Shown here: piece by piece, positions 52,148 to 63,160 of the stretch
Layout: each line of letters opens with the position of its first letter
Position numbering within the stretch: position 1 is the first letter of the stretch
Notes under the pieces: generated by a model
Database searches by the model: none
The model's input: the letters and a program-made list of their open reading frames with translations, nothing else
What the model was told of the DNA's origin: nothing
Source of the DNA: Streptomyces griseus subsp. griseus
GTDB taxonomy: Bacteria; Actinomycetota; Actinomycetes; Streptomycetales; Streptomycetaceae
DNA: 64,000 nucleotides
Assembly (NCBI RefSeq): GCF_000720255.1
Contig: NZ_JOJE01000015.1
Coordinates: forward strand, 1-64,000
Direction: 5' to 3'
Made by a program: the position numbers and the translations under genes

Positions 52148-53263
52148 TTACTTGGACTCTCCCTCCAGCGCCGCGAGTGCCGGGTCCAGGACGATGTCCT
52201 CCTCGCGCGCGGTCGTCGGGTCCTCCGGGAAGTGGCAGGCCGTCAGGTGGCCGTCGTGGTTGCCGGACAGCTGGACCAGCGGGGGCTCCTCGGCCGCGCA
52301 CCTGTCCCGCGCCTTCCAGCAGCGGGTGCGGAAGCGGCAGCCGGAGGGCGGATTGATGGGCGACGGCACGTCACCGGCGAGCCTGATCCGCTCCCGCCCG
52401 CCGGTGTCCTCGTCGGTGACGTTCACCTCAGGTACGGCGGACAGCAGGGCGTGGGTGTAGGGGTGGCGGGGGCGGGTGTAGATGGAGTCGCGGTCGCCGA
52501 CCTCGATCACCTTGCCGAGGTACATCACCGCCACGCGCTGCGAGAAGTGCCGTACGACGGCGAGGTCGTGGGCGATGAACAGGAACGCGATGCCCAGTTC
52601 CCGCTGCACCTTCTGGAGCAGGTTGACCACTTGCGCCTGGATGGACACGTCCAGCGCGGAGACCGGCTCGTCGGCCACGATCAGCTTGGGTTCGAGCGCC
52701 AACGCCCTCGCCACGCCGATACGTTGGCGCTGGCCCCCGGAGAACTCGTGCGGGAAGCGGTTGTAGTGCTCGGGGTTGAGACCCACGATCTCCAGCAGCT
52801 CGCGCACCCGTTTCTCGCGGCCACCGTCCGGCTCGATGCCGTTGATCTCCATCGGACCCGAGACGATCTTGCCGACCGTCTGCCGCGGGTTCAGCGAGGA
52901 GTAGGGATCCTGGAAGATCATCTGGATCTCGGAGCGGATCGGCGCCAGCTGCTTGCGCGAGGCATGGCCGATGTCCCGCCCGCGGTACGTGATCGTCCCC
53001 GCCGTCGGTTCGATGAGACGGGTGATCAGGCGTCCGGTCGTCGATTTCCCGCAGCCCGACTCCCCCACCAGGCCGAAGCTCTCGCCGACGTGCACGGTCA
53101 GGTCGATGCCGTCGACGGCCTGGACCTGACCGACCGTGCGGCGGACCGGGAAGCCGCCCTTGACCGGGAAGTGCTTGGTGAGGCCCTCCACCACCAGCAG
53201 CGGCTCCCGGGCCGCCTCGTCGGTGGCTTCGCGCGGTGCGGGGAGGACGGGGTCCTCTGTCAT
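52148..53263 (-). CDS. Second bldK-type operon: OppF-type ATPase (BldKE paralogue)
   Basis: The 371-aa ATPase has the same motifs as BldKE ([41 protein letters not shown]) with a longer N-terminus and a C-terminal tail. The ATG at 53263 overlaps the preceding ATPase stop (ATGA) and has an AGGAGG ribosome site. It is the last gene of the facing operon. Confidence 0.92.
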   Translation of the reverse strand: MTEDPVLPAPREATDEAAREPLLVVEGLTKHFPVKGGFPVRRTVGQVQAVDGIDLTVHVGESFGLVGESGCGKSTTGRLITRLIEPTAGTITYRGRDIGHASRKQLAPIRSEIQMIFQDPYSSLNPRQTVGKIVSGPMEINGIEPDGGREKRVRELLEIVGLNPEHYNRFPHEFSGGQRQRIGVARALALEPKLIVADEPVSALDVSIQAQVVNLLQKVQRELGIAFLFIAHDLAVVRHFSQRVAVMYLGKVIEVGDRDSIYTRPRHPYTHALLSAVPEVNVTDEDTGGRERIRLAGDVPSPINPPSGCRFRTRCWKARDRCAAEEPPLVQLSGNHDGHLTACHFPEDPTTAREEDIVLDPALAALEGESK

Positions 53264-54300
53264 GCCGTGTCCTCCTGGCCGTGGCGGAGACGGGGCTTGA
53301 TCTCGTCGATGAAGATGGTGTGCTTCTGCTGCGCCGTCAAGTGGCACGCGGAGGCCCGGTCGGGGGCGAGCAGCGGCCGTTCGGTGACGCAGCGGTTGCC
53401 GCCGACGCGGTCCTGGAAGGCGCAGCGGGGGTGGAAGCGGCAGCCCGGGGGCGGGGTGAGCAGCGAGGGCGGGGCGCCCGGGACGGGGCTCAGCGGGGTG
53501 CTCAGGTCGGAGTCCAGGCGGGGCATCGAGTTGAGCAGGCCCCAGGTGTACGGGTGTCGCGGTGAGCGCAGCACCTCGCGCACCGTGCCGCGTTCGATCG
53601 CGCCGCCCGCGTACATCACCATGATGTCGTCGGCCATGTCGGCGATGACACCCAGGTCGTGCGTGATGAAGATGATGGCCGTGCCGAACTCCCGCTGGAG
53701 GTCCTTGAGCAGGTCGAGGATCTGGGCCTGCACGGTCACGTCGAGGGCGGTGGTCGGCTCGTCGGCGATCAGCAGGTCGGGGTCGCAGATCAGCGCCATC
53801 GCGATCATCGCGCGCTGGCGCATACCGCCGGAGAACTGGTGCGGGTAGTCCTTGGCGCGCTCGGCCGGGTGGGGGATGCCCACCTTGCCGAGCATCTCCA
53901 CGGCCCGCTTCCAGGCGGCCTTCCTGGAGGCGCCGGTGTGCTTCATGTACGGCTCGGCGATCTGCCGGCCCACGGTGTAGTACGGGGACAGCGCGCTCAG
54001 CGGGTCCTGGAAGATCATCGCGACCTTGTTGCCGCGCAGCTTCTCCAGCTCGGACTCGTGGGCGGTGGTGAGCTCCTGGCCGTCGAGGACGATCTCGCCC
54101 TCGACGGTGGTGAACAGCGGGTTGTGCAGGCCGAGGATCGTCAGGTTGGTGACGGACTTGCCCGAGCCCGACTCGCCGACGATGCCGAGGGTCTTGCCCT
54201 GGTCGAGGTCGAACGACAGCCCGTCGACGGCCCGGACGACACCGTCCTCGGTCCGAAAACTCACGTGCAGGTCCCGCACCGAGAGGAACGCAGGGGTCAC
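53260..54300 (-). CDS. Second bldK-type operon: OppD-type ATPase (BldKD paralogue)
   Basis: The 346-aa ATPase has [27 protein letters not shown] and [11 protein letters not shown], then [18 protein letters not shown]. It begins with GTG at 54300, 10 bp after the permease stop, the same gap as in the first operon. Confidence 0.92.
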   Translation of the reverse strand: MTPAFLSVRDLHVSFRTEDGVVRAVDGLSFDLDQGKTLGIVGESGSGKSVTNLTILGLHNPLFTTVEGEIVLDGQELTTAHESELEKLRGNKVAMIFQDPLSALSPYYTVGRQIAEPYMKHTGASRKAAWKRAVEMLGKVGIPHPAERAKDYPHQFSGGMRQRAMIAMALICDPDLLIADEPTTALDVTVQAQILDLLKDLQREFGTAIIFITHDLGVIADMADDIMVMYAGGAIERGTVREVLRSPRHPYTWGLLNSMPRLDSDLSTPLSPVPGAPPSLLTPPPGCRFHPRCAFQDRVGGNRCVTERPLLAPDRASACHLTAQQKHTIFIDEIKPRLRHGQEDTA

Positions 54301-54310
54301 GTCAGTGCTC

Positions 54311-55291
54311 CTAGGCCAGCCGCACGCGCGGGTCGATGTAGGCGTACGCGGCGTCGACGACGATGTTGCACAGCAGGATCATGGTGGCGGAGAACAGCAT
54401 CACGCCCAGCAGGAGTGGCAGGTCGCTGAAGAAGACCGACTCCACCGCGAGCCGGCCGAGTCCCGGCAGGCCGAAGGTGTACTCGGTGATGATCGCTCCG
54501 CCGAGCAGCGAGCCGAGGTCGATGCCGAAGATGGTGACGATGGGGATCAGGGAGCCGCGCCAGGCGTAGCGGAAGAAGACGTACCGGCGTGACATGCCCT
54601 TCGCGCGGGCGGTGCGCACATGCTCCTCCTGGAGCTGTTCGATCATCGACGAGCGCGCCATACGCGTGTACTGCGAGGCGAAGATCGTGGAGAGCACCAC
54701 CCACGGGATGATCAGCCCGGTGAACCAGGTGGCCGGGTCGGCGGTGAACTCGTGGTAAGCGGGTTTCTCGAAGAGGTGGGTCTGGTAGACGAGGACCGCC
54801 AGGGCGAGCGGGCCGAGGAAGTAGATCTGCATCGAGCTGATCACCATCGCGCCGGCGGTGAACGTCTTGTCGACCAGCGTGCCGCGCTTCCAGGCGGCGA
54901 TCAGTCCGGTGCCGAGACCGATGACGAGGAAACAGACGGCCCCGCCCAGGGTGAGCGAGACGGTGATGGGCAGCCGGTCCATCAGGGTGCCCCAGACCTG
55001 CTCGTTGGTGTGGTACGAGTACCCGAAGCACGGTGCGGGGCAGGGTCCCTGGGCGAACCCGTCGCTGCCCAGGACCAGGTTGTGCAGGAAGATCCCGTAC
55101 TGCTCGGGGATCGACTTGTCGAGGCCGAGGACGTGGTGGAGGTTCTCGAGGTTGGCCGGGGTGCAGGTCTTGCCGCACATCAGCAGCGCCGGGTCACGGG
55201 GCATTCCGAAGAACAGCAGGAACGCGACGATGCTCAGCAGGAAGAGGATGACGACGGCGCCGAGCGACCGGCGCAGAAGGAAGCGCAGCAT
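54311..55291 (-). CDS. Second bldK-type operon: OppB-type permease (BldKC paralogue)
   Basis: The 326-aa protein, identical in length to BldKC, begins MLRFLLRRSLGAVVILFLLS, retains both cysteine pairs (MCGKTCTPANL; PCPAPCFGYSY), the EAA loop HVRTARAKGMSRRYVFFRY and the final YAYIDPRVRLA. It is 77 bp from the binding-protein gene. Confidence 0.92.
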   Translation of the reverse strand: MLRFLLRRSLGAVVILFLLSIVAFLLFFGMPRDPALLMCGKTCTPANLENLHHVLGLDKSIPEQYGIFLHNLVLGSDGFAQGPCPAPCFGYSYHTNEQVWGTLMDRLPITVSLTLGGAVCFLVIGLGTGLIAAWKRGTLVDKTFTAGAMVISSMQIYFLGPLALAVLVYQTHLFEKPAYHEFTADPATWFTGLIIPWVVLSTIFASQYTRMARSSMIEQLQEEHVRTARAKGMSRRYVFFRYAWRGSLIPIVTIFGIDLGSLLGGAIITEYTFGLPGLGRLAVESVFFSDLPLLLGVMLFSATMILLCNIVVDAAYAYIDPRVRLA

Positions 55292-55324
55292 GGCAGAGGC
55301 AGCTCTCAGCGGGCCGGAGGGCAC

Positions 55325-55352
55325 CCGGCGCACACCGTCAGGGGCGCGCCGG
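55325..55352 (-). terminator. Hairpin after the binding-protein gene of the second operon
   Basis: CCGGCGC (55325-55331) pairs with GCGCCGG (55346-55352). It occupies the same position as the palindrome after bldKB and may play the same role. Confidence 0.35.
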
Positions 55353-55368
55353 ATACCCGGTGGGCGGG

Positions 55369-57180
55369 TTACTTGACGTACAGCCGGCGCGGGTCGACGC
55401 CGCCGATGACGTCGTCGTAGACGAGGCCGCCGATCCTGGATCCGGCGATCTGGGTCTGCTTGAAGTAGCCGGTCGGGACGACGTTGATGACGTCCTTCAC
55501 GAGGTACTCGCCGAGCTTCCCCCACTCGGCCGCGGCCTCGGCCGGGTCGGTGACCCTGTTGATCCGGTCGATCTCGCTGTTGACCTTGGGGTCGTTGACC
55601 TGCGAGTAGTTCTGCGCGCCGTCGGCGATCGCCCGGCCGTCGAAGCACGGCGGGATGACGGTCGAGGCGGACGGCCAGTCGGCGCCCCAGTTGGTGTTGA
55701 AGATGTCGAAGTTGTTGTCGAGCTTGCTGACCTGGTCGTAGTAGGTCTCGGCCGGGACCTCCTGGCGCTGCACGTCGAACCCGGCCTTCTTCAGGCCCGC
55801 CGCCATGGCGGTGGAGTAGGCCTGGCCCTCCTGGGAGTTGATGTAGCCGAACGTCAGCTTCATGCCGACCTTGCCGGCCTCCTGGAGGAGCTTCTTGGCC
55901 TTGGCCGGGTCGCCGCCGGGGTTCTTCTTCTTGCCCCAGGGGTCGAAGGAGGGGTCGTAGCCGCTGACGGTCGGGCTGATGATGCCGCCCGGGGTCTCCA
56001 TCGCGGCGCTGCCTCCGTAGGCCCGCTGGAACGCCGAGGTCGGCAGGGCGTAGGCGATGGCCTCGCGGACCTTCTTGTCCTGCATCGCCTTGTGACTGAG
56101 GTTGATGTTCATCTGGCCCACGTACGGCTGGTAGCCGATGACCGTGCGGGACTTCATCCCCGGGTCGTTCAGGACCTTCGAGAGGTTGCCCGCGTCGACC
56201 GAGTTCTGCCAGCTCACAGCGGTCCGGTCGGCGCCGGTGTCGGCGATGAGGGCCTTGGTGGAGTCCTCGTACTGCTGGTTGAAGGTGATGTTGAACCGGT
56301 CGACGTACCGGTGGCGGATGGGGTCCGTGGCCGGGTCCCAGTTGGTGTTCTTCACCAGCACCATCGACTTGCCGGACCGGAAGGACTGGATCTTGTACGG
56401 ACCCGTCGTCACCGGGGCCTTGTCGTACTTCTCCTTGGTGTCGCCCTTCTGGGAGACGACGGCGTAGCCCGGCATGGCCAGCGCGTACGGCAGGTCGGGG
56501 TGCGGCTTCTTGAACTTGAAGACGACGGTTTTCTCGTCCGGCGTCTGCAGGATGGTGTCCGGCAGGTGCTTGCCCTTGAACGGGCCGTCCGGCAGCAGCT
56601 TGCGGTAGTCGGTGCCCGGGGTGTCGGCCAGCCATTGCTGGAGGTACGGCGGGCCCTGGTTGATGAAGGGTGCGAAGAGCCGCTCGACGGAGTGCCGGAT
56701 GTCCTTGGACGTGATCGCGGAGCCGTCCTGGAACGTGATGCCGTCCTTGAGCGTGAACTTCCAGGTCTTTCCGCCGTCCGAGGTGGTGCCCGAGTCGGTG
56801 GCGAGGTCGCCGACGATCTCGTGCTTGCTGCCGTCGTCGCTGGTCGCCTTGTAGCCGGTGAGCCCTCTGTGCAGCAGCAGCGCGACCTGCATCTCGTTGA
56901 AGACGTAGATCTGGGCCGGGTCGAGGTGGGCGTAACTGTCGCGAGCGGGCACCGAGACGGTGCCGCCGGGCTTGGCGCCCGGGACCTCGGCGGCGGGGCC
57001 CTTGGAGGCCGCGGCGTCACCGAACTTGATCAACGCCTTCTGGCGTTCGGCGTTCTGCCGCTGCTCCTTGTCGTCACCACCGGTCTTGCTGCCGCCGGAG
57101 CTGCACCCGGTCAGCACCAGTGCCGCGGCCGCGAGCACCGAGGCCGCGGCGTGTAAGTGACGTCGTCCGCTCCTACTCAT
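55369..57180 (-). CDS. Second bldK-type operon: peptide-binding lipoprotein with a TTA codon
   Basis: The 603-aa SBP_bac_5 protein has a signal peptide (MSRSGRRHLHAAASVLAAAA) and lipobox ALVLTGCSS, then GDLATDSGTTSDGGKTWKF and RHSVERLFAPFI, close to BldKB. Leu-9 is encoded by TTA (57154-57156), a codon that in Streptomyces needs the developmentally expressed bldA tRNA. It lies in the signal peptide, so any lack of the tRNA would stop synthesis early. The start is ATG 57180; ATG 57198 is an alternative and would also include the TTA. Confidence 0.9.
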   Translation of the reverse strand: MSRSGRRHLHAAASVLAAAALVLTGCSSGGSKTGGDDKEQRQNAERQKALIKFGDAAASKGPAAEVPGAKPGGTVSVPARDSYAHLDPAQIYVFNEMQVALLLHRGLTGYKATSDDGSKHEIVGDLATDSGTTSDGGKTWKFTLKDGITFQDGSAITSKDIRHSVERLFAPFINQGPPYLQQWLADTPGTDYRKLLPDGPFKGKHLPDTILQTPDEKTVVFKFKKPHPDLPYALAMPGYAVVSQKGDTKEKYDKAPVTTGPYKIQSFRSGKSMVLVKNTNWDPATDPIRHRYVDRFNITFNQQYEDSTKALIADTGADRTAVSWQNSVDAGNLSKVLNDPGMKSRTVIGYQPYVGQMNINLSHKAMQDKKVREAIAYALPTSAFQRAYGGSAAMETPGGIISPTVSGYDPSFDPWGKKKNPGGDPAKAKKLLQEAGKVGMKLTFGYINSQEGQAYSTAMAAGLKKAGFDVQRQEVPAETYYDQVSKLDNNFDIFNTNWGADWPSASTVIPPCFDGRAIADGAQNYSQVNDPKVNSEIDRINRVTDPAEAAAEWGKLGEYLVKDVINVVPTGYFKQTQIAGSRIGGLVYDDVIGGVDPRRLYVK

Positions 57181-57236
57181 CACTCGGTTTCCACCCATCT
57201 GTTGTCATCAGTGCGAAGGAACCCGGAACATGCAGG

Positions 57237-58214
57237 TCAGCGCGCCGTCTTGGGGTCGAACGCGTCCCTGACCGAGTCCCCGAGCAGGTTGAAGGCCACG
57301 ATGAAGATGATCATCGAGACGCCGGGGAAGAACATGTAGGTGATGTCGTTCTGCATCACGAGTTCGGTGGACGCCTTGGAGAACATCTGCCCCCAGTCCG
57401 GCGTCGGTTCGACGATGCCGACGCCCAGGAAGGACAGTCCGGCCTCTGCGGTCACGAAGTTGGGGAGCATATAGGTGCCCTGCACCAGGATCGGCGTGAC
57501 CACGTTCGGCAGGATCTCCCTGCGGATGATCCGCCAGGGCGGGGCGCCGCTGACCTTGGCCGCCTCGATGAACTCCCGTTCCCGCAGGGCGAGGGTGGTC
57601 CCGCGAAGGATGCGTCCGAGGCTCATCCAGCCCAGGAACCACTGCACGGCGATGAGGGCGACCACCCGGACGTAGACCGGTGTCTCGTCCCTCGGGCTGA
57701 CGAACAGTGAGACCACGACCGGCATGCTGGCGATGAAGAACAGCTGGGCCGGGAAGGCCAGCAGGAAGTCGATGACCCGGCTGATGAAGTAGTCGGCCCT
57801 GCCGCCGAGATAGCCGGCCGTGACGCCGAGGAGGATGCCGGTGAGCACGGTCGCGAGGGTGACGGCGACCGAGATCATCAGTGACGTCCGGATGCCGTAG
57901 AGGAGCTTGGTGAAGACGTCGTAGCCGTTGCCGGGTTCGAGGCCGAACCAGAACTCGCCGCTGATGCCGCCGTTGGGCTGCACCGGCACGCCCGCGCTGT
58001 CGAAGAGTTCGGGGCGCTCGTCGGCGTACACCGTGTACGGGTCCTTGCCGTACAGCTTGGAGACCAGCGGAGCGAGCAGTCCGATCAGGAAGAAGAAGAC
58101 GACCACACAGGCCGAGATCACTCCGGTGCGGTCCCGCTTGAAGCGGATCCACATCAGCCGGCCTGGTGACCGGCCGATCGGCTGCCCGGTCTGTAACTCC
58201 GTAGGACTTGTCAC
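57237..58214 (-). CDS. Second bldK-type operon: OppC-type permease (BldKA paralogue)
   Basis: The 325-aa protein has the N-terminal WIRFKRDRTGVISACVVVF of BldKA, six helices, the EAA loop EFIEAAKVSGAPPWRIIRRE and the end GDSVRDAFDPKTAR. It is the first gene of the operon and starts with GTG at 58214. The ribosome site is weak. The upstream region shared with typA's terminator is only about 135 bp. Confidence 0.92.
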   Translation of the reverse strand: MTSPTELQTGQPIGRSPGRLMWIRFKRDRTGVISACVVVFFFLIGLLAPLVSKLYGKDPYTVYADERPELFDSAGVPVQPNGGISGEFWFGLEPGNGYDVFTKLLYGIRTSLMISVAVTLATVLTGILLGVTAGYLGGRADYFISRVIDFLLAFPAQLFFIASMPVVVSLFVSPRDETPVYVRVVALIAVQWFLGWMSLGRILRGTTLALREREFIEAAKVSGAPPWRIIRREILPNVVTPILVQGTYMLPNFVTAEAGLSFLGVGIVEPTPDWGQMFSKASTELVMQNDITYMFFPGVSMIIFIVAFNLLGDSVRDAFDPKTAR

Positions 58215-58350
58215 ATTGCGCCCATTTCACAGGTGTGGATGTGGACGTGGGACAGGTGCGTGACTACGCCGCTACTATCAGCCATCGGGCAACCTGCCGA
58301 CCACCGTCTTTCGCATCTCAATTCCGTCACAGCCGAAAGGGATGCGGAAA

Positions 58351-58387
58351 AGCCCGGGCGCCCCCCATGACGGGGGACGCCCGGGCT
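58351..58387. terminator. Terminator after typA
   Basis: A 15-pair stem with one C/A mismatch (58351-58366 with 58372-58387) lies 15 bp after the typA stop and upstream of the second bldK-type operon. Confidence 0.8.
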
Positions 58388-58401
58388 CAACAGACCGGTG
58401 A

Positions 58402-60309
<1,908 letters not shown>

Positions 60310-60457
60310 GAAGGCGTACTCCTGGAGTGTGAGGAAGGCCGACGCGTACGTCTGTGTTACGCGGACCCTGCCGGGCTGAACACGCCACGGCCTCACCCCA
60401 TGGTACGTGGCCCCGGAAGGAGCGGCCCCCACAGCCCCGTCCGGAGCCCCGTCGGGC

Positions 60458-62506
60458 TCAGGACTTCGACGGGTTCGGCGCCGCCTTCGCCCCCTTCTTG
60501 AGGAAGCCCATGTCCTCGTAGACCGGCGTGCGGAAGCCGAACGCGCCGGCGTTGGCGACGGTCTTCCACGCGGCGGTGAGCTGGGGCCGCTGGTAGAGCG
60601 GGATCGACCCGGCCGCCGCCCAGATGCGGGAGTCCGCCTTGCGGATGAGGGAGCGTGCCTCGTCCTCGTCCAGGGTCCCGAGCGCCTGGTCGAACAGCTG
60701 GTCCACCTGGTCGGTGCCGACGCGGGTGAAGTTCTGCTCGACGCTCAGCGAGCCGTCGGCGGCCGGGACGGGCTTGGCGTAGATGGGGCGGGCGTCGGTG
60801 GCCGGGAAGGCGGAGGAGGGCCAGGAGTACAGGGCGAGGTCGTACTGGCCGGAGGCGATGTGGTCCTTGAAGTAGCTCTCGTCCGAGACCTTGCTGATCT
60901 CCGTGCCGATGCCGACCCGCTTCAGCATGCTGGTGACGCGGTCGGCGACGGCCCGCAGGGGCTCCGACCCCGCCCCTGAGGGCAGCACGAATCGGAGCGT
61001 GAGCGCCTTGCCGTTCTTGGCCAGCGTCTTGACCGCGTGGCCCGCGGGGGCGGCGGTCCCCTTCGGGGCGTAGGCGCCGGGGGCACCGCCCTGCTGGGCC
61101 TGCGGATGGGAGCCGTCCTGCGCGAGCTGCCGGCCCTCACCGTGCTCGTCCTCGTGGCCGCGGGCCGCCGCACGGCGCGCCTTGTCGTCCTCGCCGACGA
61201 TGTACGTGCCGTCGTCGCCGCCGTCGGACTGCTCCTCGCCTTTCTTGTCCCGGCCGGACTTCTCGCTCTGGGCCTTCCTGCCCTTGGGGCCGGCCGCCTC
61301 CTCGTCCTTCTTCTGCTTCTTGACCGGGCCGCCCGGCACCCAGCCGGCGTCCGCGAGCAGCGCCCTCGCCTCATCGGTGTCCTGGCCGCCGAGCGCGCCG
61401 CTGTTGTCGGCGTAGGCGGCCTGTCCGGCGAGGGCTAGGTGGCTGCCGACGGGGACGGCGGGCAGGCCGAGCGGCTTCAGCACCACCTCGGCGAGCTCCT
61501 TGCGGTCCAGGGCGCGGGCCACCGCCCGGCGCACCCGCTCGTCGGCGAGCGGGCCGGCGGAGCCGTTGAGGGCGAGCTGGGTGTAGGCGGGCTCCAGCGA
61601 CTTGCGGACCTGGAAGCCGCGCAGCCCGTCGGTCCCCCTGCGGACGCGCTGGGCGGTGGCGGGGTCGATCTCGGCCAGGTCGAGCTCACCGGCCGCCAGC
61701 GCGGCGGCCCGCTCGGCGCGCGGAACGGCCCGCAGCTGGATCTCGGACAGCTTGGCGGGCCTGCCCCACCAGCGCGGGTTGGTGGTGAGGCTGACCCTGT
61801 CCTTCTTGGTGTCCACCTTCTTCACGGTGAACGGCCCGGCGGTGACCTTCAGCTTGCGGCGCGCGCCGTCGTTGAAGGAGTCCGGGGTGCCCATGACGTC
61901 CTTCGGGTACAGCGGCGAGAACAGCGACCGCCAGTCGGCGTACGGCTTGGCGAAGGTGACCTTGACCTCCAGGTCACTGGCGCCGCGCTCGATGCCCTCG
62001 ATGCGGTCGTAGCCGGCGTTGCGGGCCGTCCAGTACGCGGAGTCCTTGCCGGACAGGGCGCGCCACTGGGCGGCGAAGTCGGCGGCGCCGATCTCGCGGC
62101 CGTCGCTCCAGACGGCCTGCTGGTTGAGCTTGTACAGCACGACCTGCTTGGGCTCGGTCTCGACGACCTTGGCGCTCTCCAGGTAGTCGGCGTTGCGCTC
62201 CGGCCGCCCGCTGGCGTTCGTCCGGTACATGGACGGCAGCACGGCCTGGGCGACACGGGCGGTGGTGGCGTCCGCGTCGGCCTGGAAGGTGTTCAGGGTG
62301 TCCGGGACGGCGTCCACGGCCCAGCGCAGGGTGCCGCCCTCGGCGATGCTCGCGCGTGCCGCGCGGGCGACGTCCTGCTTGGCGAGCGGCTTGCCGGCCT
62401 CGTCCTCGGAGCCGCAGCCCGCGAGCGTGAGCATCGCCAGCGCGCCCGTGGTGAGGAAGGCCACCGAGCGCATCACCGCTCGCGGTCCGACACCGTCGTA
62501 GGACAT
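60458..62506 (-). CDS. LpqW-like orphan substrate-binding lipoprotein
   Basis: The 682-aa protein has a signal peptide ending in lipobox MLTLAGCGSE (Cys near 31) and an SBP_bac_5-like fold (VLYKLNQQAVWSDGREIGAA; TFAKPYADWRSLFSPLYPKD). A highly charged insert (about residues 385-480, rich in Lys/Glu/Gly) interrupts the second lobe. There are no permease genes. In M. tuberculosis an SBP-like lipoprotein, LpqW, lies next to typA and controls lipomannan and PIM synthesis; this could be its counterpart. ATG 62506 has GGAGG nine nt upstream. Confidence 0.82.
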   Translation of the reverse strand: MSYDGVGPRAVMRSVAFLTTGALAMLTLAGCGSEDEAGKPLAKQDVARAARASIAEGGTLRWAVDAVPDTLNTFQADADATTARVAQAVLPSMYRTNASGRPERNADYLESAKVVETEPKQVVLYKLNQQAVWSDGREIGAADFAAQWRALSGKDSAYWTARNAGYDRIEGIERGASDLEVKVTFAKPYADWRSLFSPLYPKDVMGTPDSFNDGARRKLKVTAGPFTVKKVDTKKDRVSLTTNPRWWGRPAKLSEIQLRAVPRAERAAALAAGELDLAEIDPATAQRVRRGTDGLRGFQVRKSLEPAYTQLALNGSAGPLADERVRRAVARALDRKELAEVVLKPLGLPAVPVGSHLALAGQAAYADNSGALGGQDTDEARALLADAGWVPGGPVKKQKKDEEAAGPKGRKAQSEKSGRDKKGEEQSDGGDDGTYIVGEDDKARRAAARGHEDEHGEGRQLAQDGSHPQAQQGGAPGAYAPKGTAAPAGHAVKTLAKNGKALTLRFVLPSGAGSEPLRAVADRVTSMLKRVGIGTEISKVSDESYFKDHIASGQYDLALYSWPSSAFPATDARPIYAKPVPAADGSLSVEQNFTRVGTDQVDQLFDQALGTLDEDEARSLIRKADSRIWAAAGSIPLYQRPQLTAAWKTVANAGAFGFRTPVYEDMGFLKKGAKAAPNPSKS

Positions 62507-62851
62507 CTCTGGTACCTCCGGGGAGCGGCTCCCGCCGGTGACACAGGTGCGTTCTGATCACATTTGGCGGTATTTTGGAGTTGATCAGATCTACGGCCCA
62601 GATCTACGGCCCCACTGAAGAGGAAAGGGTTCGCCAGCCGGGGGCGACACGGCGGCGGAGGCACGGAAGCCCACCCGTGCGGAGCAACGTGGCCCCCGGC
62701 GCACACAGAGCGCATGCGGGCGTGCACCGAAGGCACGCAATCCGCCAATCGCTGCACATGGCTTCACATCAACCGGTGTGACGCGCAACACTCGCAGGCG
62801 CATGAACGTTGCCGTCCAGGGCCGTACGGCCCGAGGAAGTGAGGTCACGTC
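62507..62851. other. 345-bp intergenic region with a 13-bp tandem repeat
   Basis: This gap lies between the divergent LpqW-like gene and the 96-aa gene. It holds the promoters, a perfect tandem repeat (62586-62611), a TGATCA pair (62555 and 62583 regions) and a GGCCGTACGGCC palindrome near the right start. I see no gene in it. Confidence 0.4.
62586..62611. repeat. Two tandem 13-bp repeats
   Basis: CAGATCTACGGCC occurs twice in a row at 62586 and 62599 in the divergent region about 80 bp from the LpqW-like start. Confidence 0.75.
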
Positions 62852-63142
62852 ATGTCCGTGCACGACGACCTGACAGCCGTCCAGCGCTGCCTCGACGACC
62901 TTTCCCGGTCCGTCGGCCGCCTGGAGAAGCAGCTCGGCAGCGGCGGCCTGGAGATGCGCCGCGTCCGAGCCGACGCCGACCACCTGCGCGAGAGTGTCGC
63001 CCTGCTGCGTGAGGCGGCCGCCCACCCGAATCAGCCCCGCAAACCCGAGCTCGTCACGATCCCCGACACCCCGTACGACGACTCCTTGTGGATCGACACG
63101 GACGACGAGGGACTCGGAGCCCGGGACCGACGCGCCCCCTGA
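62852..63142 (+). CDS. Conserved hypothetical protein, 96 aa
   Basis: The product begins MSVHDDLTAVQRCLDDLSRS and is mostly helical with a heptad-like pattern, probably a short coiled coil, then a flexible tail ending in acidic IDTDDEGLG. There is no signal peptide. I recall it as a Streptomyces protein of unknown function next to the following membrane protein. The ATG has GTGAGG seven nt upstream. The next gene starts 18 bp later, so the two are likely cotranscribed. Confidence 0.75.
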   Translation: MSVHDDLTAVQRCLDDLSRSVGRLEKQLGSGGLEMRRVRADADHLRESVALLREAAAHPNQPRKPELVTIPDTPYDDSLWIDTDDEGLGARDRRAP

Positions 63143-63160
63143 CCCGACCGGAGTCCTGAG

